Below, one piece after another: positions 7,084 to 11,534 of a DNA stretch of 11,534 bases. Made by a program: the position numbers and the translations under genes. The first letter of the stretch is position 1, and the number at the start of each line of letters is the position of its first letter. The stretch spans positions 1 to 11,534 of the forward strand of contig CANTHI010000056.1 in the NCBI GenBank assembly GCA_947653505.1. The letters run 5' to 3'. Source of the DNA: an uncultured Eubacterium sp. (GTDB lineage: Bacteria > Bacillota_A > Clostridia > Lachnospirales > Lachnospiraceae). The notes beneath the pieces were generated by a model. It made no database searches. It worked only from the letters and a program-made list of their open reading frames with translations, and was not told the DNA's origin.

Positions 7084-7135
7084 AAAAAGCTGCTGCAGAA
7101 CCTCCAAAATGGCTTTTCTGCAGCAGCCCCTTTTT
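7084..7135. terminator. Bidirectional terminator between deoD and purB, right copy
   Basis: Mirror of the structure at 4400-4451. The 12-bp stem is 7089-7100 with 7116-7127, and T runs serve deoD (plus) at 7131-7135 and purB (minus) at 7084-7088. Confidence 0.87.
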
Positions 7136-7162
7136 CATACCTTGCTTCTGGCATTCATGCGC

Positions 7163-8623
7163 TTACACATGAATCTCCGCTTTCATTCCAAGTACTTCCC
7201 TGTTCTTTTCCAGAACCGGATTTACCACTTCTTTTAAAAACTGTTCCACCTGCAGCGGCGCACGTCCGACATATTTTGCCGGATCCATTCCGGCCTGCAG
7301 CTCTTCCAGTGACAGCTGGAACTGTTCATCTGCGGCAATCAGCTCCAGCAGGTTATTTTCCAGTCCGTGCTTTTTCACATTCTCTGCAGCCTGCATCGAA
7401 AGCTGGCGGATCCGCTCATGCAGCTGCTGACGGCTGCCGCCTTTTTTTACGGCGTCCATCATAATATTTTCTGTCGCCATAAACGGCAGCTCTGCCATCA
7501 GATGCTTTGTAATGACTTTTTCATATACAACCAGTCCGTCTGCGACATTCAGGCACAAATCCAAAATTCCGTCCACTGCCAGAAACGCTTCCGGAATCGA
7601 CAGACGTTTATTTGCCGAATCGTCCAATGTACGCTCAAACCACTGTACCGCGGAAGTGACAGCCGGATTCAGCGCATCGATCATGACATAACGCGCCAGT
7701 GACGCGATCCGTTCACTGCGCATCGGATTTCTTTTATATGCCATCGCCGAAGAGCCGATCTGATTTTTTTCAAACGGCTCTTCAATCTCTTTCAGATGCT
7801 GCAGCAGGCGGATATCGTTGGACATTTTATGCGCGCTGGCTGCAATGCCGGAAAGCACATTAGCGACTCTCGTATCTACTTTTCTGGAATAGGTCTGTCC
7901 GGATACGGGATAGCAATGCCGGAATCCCATTTTGGCTGCTATCATCGGATCGATCTGATTGATTGTATCCTGATCGCCCAAAAAAAGCTCCTGAAAGCTT
8001 GCCTGTGTCCCTGTCGTGCCTTTCGAGCCAAGCAGCTTCATCGTCAGTATAACATAATCCACATCTTCCAGATCCATCAGAAACTCCTGCAGCCACAGTG
8101 AAGCCCGTTTGCCTACCGTTGTCGGCTGCGCCGGCTGGAAATGGGTAAATGCCAGGGTCGGCAGACTTTTATACGTATCCGCAAACTCTGCCAGCTTCGC
8201 GATGACATTTAACAGCTTCCTGCGGACAAGCTGCAGCGCTTCAGACATAATAATAATGTCCGTATTGTCTCCCACATAACAGGAAGTTGCGCCAAGATGA
8301 ATAATTCCGGCAGCCTTTGGACACTGCAGCCCATACGCATACACGTGGCTCATCACATCATGGCGTACTTCTTTTTCCCGTTTCTGCGCATCCTCATAAT
8401 TAATATCATCCGCATGTGCTTTCAGCTCATCAATCATTTCCTGTGTAATGACCGGTTCGCCGTTTTCTCCTTTCAGTCCCAGCTCCATCTCTGTCTCCGC
8501 CAGTGCGATCCAGAGTCTTCTCCACGTACGGAACTTTTTGTCCTGTGAAAAAATATACTGCATCTCTTTGCTGGCGTACCGCTCCGATAACGGACTGCTG
8601 TATCTGCCTGTGTCTGCTGCCAT
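7163..8623 (-). CDS. purB: Adenylosuccinate lyase, right copy
   Basis: Exact reverse copy of 2912-4372. The 486-residue product has the same HLGATSC, THFQPAQPTT and GSSAMAYKRNP motifs. The ATG at 8621-8623 is preferred to an in-frame TTG at 8669-8671 because AAAGGGG (minus strand, 8631-8637) is well spaced to the former. It lies downstream of purF on the minus strand. Confidence 0.93.
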   Translation of the reverse strand: MAADTGRYSSPLSERYASKEMQYIFSQDKKFRTWRRLWIALAETEMELGLKGENGEPVITQEMIDELKAHADDINYEDAQKREKEVRHDVMSHVYAYGLQCPKAAGIIHLGATSCYVGDNTDIIIMSEALQLVRRKLLNVIAKLAEFADTYKSLPTLAFTHFQPAQPTTVGKRASLWLQEFLMDLEDVDYVILTMKLLGSKGTTGTQASFQELFLGDQDTINQIDPMIAAKMGFRHCYPVSGQTYSRKVDTRVANVLSGIAASAHKMSNDIRLLQHLKEIEEPFEKNQIGSSAMAYKRNPMRSERIASLARYVMIDALNPAVTSAVQWFERTLDDSANKRLSIPEAFLAVDGILDLCLNVADGLVVYEKVITKHLMAELPFMATENIMMDAVKKGGSRQQLHERIRQLSMQAAENVKKHGLENNLLELIAADEQFQLSLEELQAGMDPAKYVGRAPLQVEQFLKEVVNPVLEKNREVLGMKAEIHV

Positions 8624-8661
8624 CTGCCTGCCCCTTTCTTTCCCCGCTGATTTTTCCGGTT

Positions 8662-8803
8662 CTGTTTCCAAATTTTACTATTCTATTTTCCTGTCCTGTT
8701 TCTTAAATTCCGTTTTTTTGCCCTGTTTCTTAATGTCGAAATTCCGCTTTTCTTTTTTCCTGTTCTGTTTCTTAATGCCAGGGTTATCTTTTCTGTTCCT
8801 TAA
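8662..8803 (-). repeat. Five imperfect TTAAGAAACAG repeats, right copy
   Basis: Mirror of 2732-2873, read here on the minus strand; the plus strand is correspondingly pyrimidine-rich (CTGTTTCTTAA). The five units are at 8662-8672, 8696-8706, 8723-8733, 8765-8775 and 8793-8803. Confidence 0.74.
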
Positions 8804-8808
8804 TTCCG

Positions 8809-10272
8809 CTACTCTTTGATGCGGTCATAATACTCCCCGCGGATATCTTCTTTTGGCGGCTCCATTGGATATTTGCCCGTAAAACAGCCTTTACAGATCG
8901 AAAGTCCGTCTACCATCTGCTCCAGACGCTCTTCTTTCAGATAGCCAAGACTGTCCGCCCCGATCACATCCCGTATTTCATCCAGCGTCCGGTTATATGC
9001 GATCAGCTGCTCGCGCTCCGGCACATCCGTTCCAAAATAACACGGCCACAAAAACGGCGGCGAACTGATCCGCACATGCACCTCGGCTGCTCCTGCCTCC
9101 TTTAGCATGGACACAATTCTTCCGGATGTTGTGCCTCTGACGATCGAATCGTCAATCATAATGATCCGTCTGCCATTTACAGCTTCTTTAATGGCATTCA
9201 GCTTGACACGCACACTGTCCGCCCGGAAAGACTGCTTTGGCTTGATAAAAGTCCTTCCGACATAGCTGTTTTTCATAAACGCCACCCCATAAGGAATGCC
9301 GGACTGCATCGAATACCCAAGCGCCGCCGCGTTTCCCGACTCCGGCACGCCCACAACAAGATCCGCATCTACCGGAGAGTCCATCGCCAGAAACCGTCCG
9401 GCATTAATTCTGGAATTATAAACACTCATCCCGTCAATCTGGCTATCCGGTCTGGCAAAATAAATATATTCAAAAATACATCTGCCAACCTTTTCCTCCG
9501 GCTGACAAAGCGTCCGGTCCGACTGAATCCCTCCTTCCGGTGAGATCGTAACAACCTCACCCGGCAGTACATCGCGGACAAATTCAGCCCCAACCGTCTC
9601 CAGCGCACACGTCTCTGAAGCGAGAATATACGCCTGATCACGTTTTCCAATACACAATGGTTTAAATCCAAATGGATCCCGCGCCCCGATTAACTTCCGC
9701 GGACTCATAACCACGAGCGCATAAGCGCCCTTTATTTTTTTCGCCGCCCGCACAACCGCTTCCTCTACCGTTCTGGAATGCAGCCGTTCTCTGGCAATGT
9801 GATAGGCTATCACCTCCGAATCAATCGTCGTCTGAAAAATCGCTCCTGTATACTCCAGCTCCCGCCGCAGCTCTCCGGCATTGATCAGATTCCCATTGTG
9901 CGCCACACCAAGCGTCCCTTTTACATAATTGATCACAAGCGGCTGTGCGTTTTCTCTCGTAGACGCTCCCGCCGTCGAGTAACGGACATGCCCGACCCCG
10001 ATATCGCCTTTCAGCCTGCCAAGATTCTCAGGATTAAACACCTCATTGACCAGCCCCATATCTTTATGGGAATCCACTTTTCTCTGCTGGCTCTTCGTAT
10101 CACTGACCGCTATTCCGCAGCTTTCCTGACCCCTGTGCTGCAGGGCAAACAATCCATAATAAATATCCGACGCGACATCCCGTCCTTCAAAATCATAGAC
10201 GCCAATCACGCCGCATTCTTCGCCCAGCTTGTCCAGACACGTTAATTCCTTTTCAAAATCATTCTGCCCCAT
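8809..10272 (-). CDS. purF: Amidophosphoribosyltransferase, right copy
   Basis: Exact reverse copy of 1263-2726. The 487-residue product has the Cys20 nucleophile after a short propeptide, the PRPP loop and the four Fe-S cysteines. The start at 10270-10272 is chosen over the one at 10285-10287 on the same ribosome-binding-site argument. Followed on the minus strand by purB. Confidence 0.94.
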   Translation of the reverse strand: MGQNDFEKELTCLDKLGEECGVIGVYDFEGRDVASDIYYGLFALQHRGQESCGIAVSDTKSQQRKVDSHKDMGLVNEVFNPENLGRLKGDIGVGHVRYSTAGASTRENAQPLVINYVKGTLGVAHNGNLINAGELRRELEYTGAIFQTTIDSEVIAYHIARERLHSRTVEEAVVRAAKKIKGAYALVVMSPRKLIGARDPFGFKPLCIGKRDQAYILASETCALETVGAEFVRDVLPGEVVTISPEGGIQSDRTLCQPEEKVGRCIFEYIYFARPDSQIDGMSVYNSRINAGRFLAMDSPVDADLVVGVPESGNAAALGYSMQSGIPYGVAFMKNSYVGRTFIKPKQSFRADSVRVKLNAIKEAVNGRRIIMIDDSIVRGTTSGRIVSMLKEAGAAEVHVRISSPPFLWPCYFGTDVPEREQLIAYNRTLDEIRDVIGADSLGYLKEERLEQMVDGLSICKGCFTGKYPMEPPKEDIRGEYYDRIKE

Positions 10273-10363
10273 ATCAAAAACCCTCATTCTAAAAATATAC
10301 TGCCCTGCCTGTCCCTATACCTTTCCAGTAACTTTCGTAACCACAGGAGTCCATGCTGCCCTG

Positions 10364-11236
10364 TCAGAACGCCTCTCCTGTCAGCAGTTCATATGCTTCC
10401 CGATATTTTGCAGCTGTTTTCTCTACAACTTCTTCCGGCAGCACTCCGTTATGATCCGGATTCTGTTTTAACCAGTCCCTCACAAACTGTTTATCAAACG
10501 AAGGCTGCCCCTGTCCCGGCTGATAACCATCCAGCGGCCAGAATCTCGAGCTGTCCGGCGTCAGCATCTCATCACCCAGCACAACCGTCCCGTTTTCATC
10601 CAGCCCAAATTCAAATTTCGTATCTGCTATTATGATTTTTTTCGAATGCGCATACTCTGCGCATGTTTTATACAATGCAATCGTACAATCCCTTATCTTC
10701 GCCGCGTAAAACTCTCCCTTACCCGGAAACTGTTTTTCCAGAATGCCCACACTTTCTTCAAATGTAATATGCTCGTCATGATCTCCCAGCTCCGCCTTCG
10801 TCGTTGGTGTATAAACCGGCTCCGGCAGCCTGTCAGATTCTTTCAGCCCCTCCGGCAGTCGGATCCCGCAGACGGTTCCGTTCTTCTGATAGCTCTCCCA
10901 TCCGCTTCCGGTAATATAGCCACGCACAATACATTCAATCGGAAGCATTGTGAGCTTTTTGCACTTCATGCTTTTTCCCTCAAATTCTTCTGTCCGGAAA
11001 AACTCCGGCATATCCGCTGTATCTGTAGAAAGCATATGGTTCGGAACAATATTTTTCGTATAGTCAAACCAGAAACGGGACATCTTTGTCAATACGGCGC
11101 CCTTATCCGGAATACGATTTTTTAAAATATGGTCAAATGCAGAAATCCGGTCTGTAGCAGTAATAATCAGGCTGTCTCCGATATCATATACCTGACGTAC
11201 TTTGCCTTCTTTGATTGGTTTAAATTCGGTATTCAT
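10364..11236 (-). CDS. purC: SAICAR synthetase, right copy
   Basis: Exact reverse copy of 299-1171 with an identical 290-residue product and both SAICAR synthetase signatures. GGAGG (minus strand, 11244-11248) lies seven bases upstream of the start. First gene of the minus-strand purC-purF-purB set in this arm. Confidence 0.94.
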   Translation of the reverse strand: MNTEFKPIKEGKVRQVYDIGDSLIITATDRISAFDHILKNRIPDKGAVLTKMSRFWFDYTKNIVPNHMLSTDTADMPEFFRTEEFEGKSMKCKKLTMLPIECIVRGYITGSGWESYQKNGTVCGIRLPEGLKESDRLPEPVYTPTTKAELGDHDEHITFEESVGILEKQFPGKGEFYAAKIRDCTIALYKTCAEYAHSKKIIIADTKFEFGLDENGTVVLGDEMLTPDSSRFWPLDGYQPGQGQPSFDKQFVRDWLKQNPDHNGVLPEEVVEKTAAKYREAYELLTGEAF

Positions 11237-11274
11237 GATTCATCCTCCATGCTTTTTTCGATTGTTTCCATATG

Positions 11275-11296
11275 AATGATACAACTAATGATACAA
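11275..11296 (-). repeat. Tandem TTGTATCATT repeat in the purC leader, right copy
   Basis: Mirror of 239-260; on the plus strand it reads AATGATACAA twice with a 12-base period. Confidence 0.54.
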
Positions 11297-11324
11297 CGCA
11301 TAAAATAAACTTTAATACACGTGC

Positions 11325-11353
11325 ATTATAATACAATCATCCGGTAAAAGCAA
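11325..11353 (-). promoter_or_regulatory. Predicted purC promoter, right copy
   Basis: Mirror of 182-210: on the minus strand TTGCTT (11348-11353), a 17-base spacer and TATAAT (11325-11330). Confidence 0.68.
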
Positions 11354-11506
11354 TAAAATGTGAACTGGCATACTTGCTAAAAAATTACAAAAGCTGACAG
11401 GATAATTGTTAATATGTTCCTGAAAAATCATGCGATACTATAAAAAACAGAAGCTGAAAACCAGTCTCTGCGGAAAATTAAATATAACTATAGCGAGGTG
11501 TAAACA

Positions 11507-11534
11507 ATGACAGACGAAAAAGAACTGACTGATT
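11507..11534 (+). CDS. 5' end of an unidentified divergent gene (partial), right copy
   Basis: ATG at 11507 opens MTDEKELTD and runs off the window. AGGTG at 11495-11499 lies about seven bases upstream. It is the mirror of 1-28. No family can be named from nine residues. Confidence 0.5.

Larger units (their letters stand above)
1..11534. repeat. Perfect full-window inverted repeat (palindrome, arms of 5,767 bp)
   Basis: The first 20 bases are the exact reverse complement of the last 20. All gene pairs mirror exactly under x to 11535-x with identical translations, and I also compared the purC-purF gap, the purF-purB gap, the terminator and the axis by eye and found no mismatch. The two arms meet with no spacer between 5767 and 5768. 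Non-coding DNA is as identical as coding DNA, so this is not an ancient duplication. A perfect palindrome of 11.5 kb would extrude a cruciform and be cut by SbcCD-type nucleases or be lost at replication, so I infer a fold-back artefact of library preparation or assembly. One arm should be treated as the real sequence. Confidence 0.98.

Noticed and set aside
1..11534. Composite transposon, integron or phage-like inverted arrangement
   Set aside because: No transposase, integrase, terminal repeat with target duplication or phage gene is present; the repeat arms are housekeeping purine genes and the symmetry has no internal unique segment.

Overview
The whole 11,534-base window is a single perfect inverted repeat. 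Base x is complementary to base 11535-x from the first base to the last, with no spacer at the axis between 5767 and 5768. Every gene therefore appears twice with identical protein sequence, and the unique content is one arm of 5,767 bp. There is no arm divergence, no central loop and no non-repeated flank. Perfect spacerless palindromes of this size are very unstable in bacteria, so the most likely explanation is a fold-back artefact (assembly of a node with its own reverse complement, an amplification chimera, or a hairpin molecule read through). A genuine palindromic replicon or amplicon is not strictly excluded by sequence alone.

The unique arm (left copy, 1-5767) looks like ordinary chromosome of a Gram-positive anaerobe, probably Clostridia and plausibly Lachnospiraceae. 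This rests on moderate GC content, strong GGAGG-type ribosome binding sites, a long-type PurC, an Fe-S-type PurF with propeptide, a PurB with a SSAMAYKRNP signature and a clostridial-style small flavin reductase. The taxonomic call is inference from general family resemblance.

Layout of the left arm: the first codons of an unidentified gene leave to the left (1-28, minus). A 270-bp divergent intergenic region follows, with a good sigma-A-type promoter and a tandem 12-bp repeat. Then come purC, purF and purB on the plus strand, the last two separated by a purine-rich gap holding five imperfect copies of a TTAAGAAACAG motif. A bidirectional terminator ends purB and the convergent deoD. deoD and a flavin reductase gene run on the minus strand, the flavin reductase apparently upstream of deoD in the same transcription direction. 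The right arm (5768-11534) repeats all this in reverse.

Together purC, purF and purB form a partial de novo purine (IMP/AMP) cluster: PurF starts the pathway from PRPP, PurC makes SAICAR, and PurB cleaves SAICAR and later adenylosuccinate. deoD faces them with the salvage enzyme purine-nucleoside phosphorylase. The axis of symmetry lies on the apparent start codon of the flavin reductase (ATG at 5765-5767 on plus, 5768-5770 on minus). The true upstream region of that gene is therefore missing, and the apparent 239-residue reading frames across the axis are products of the fold-back.
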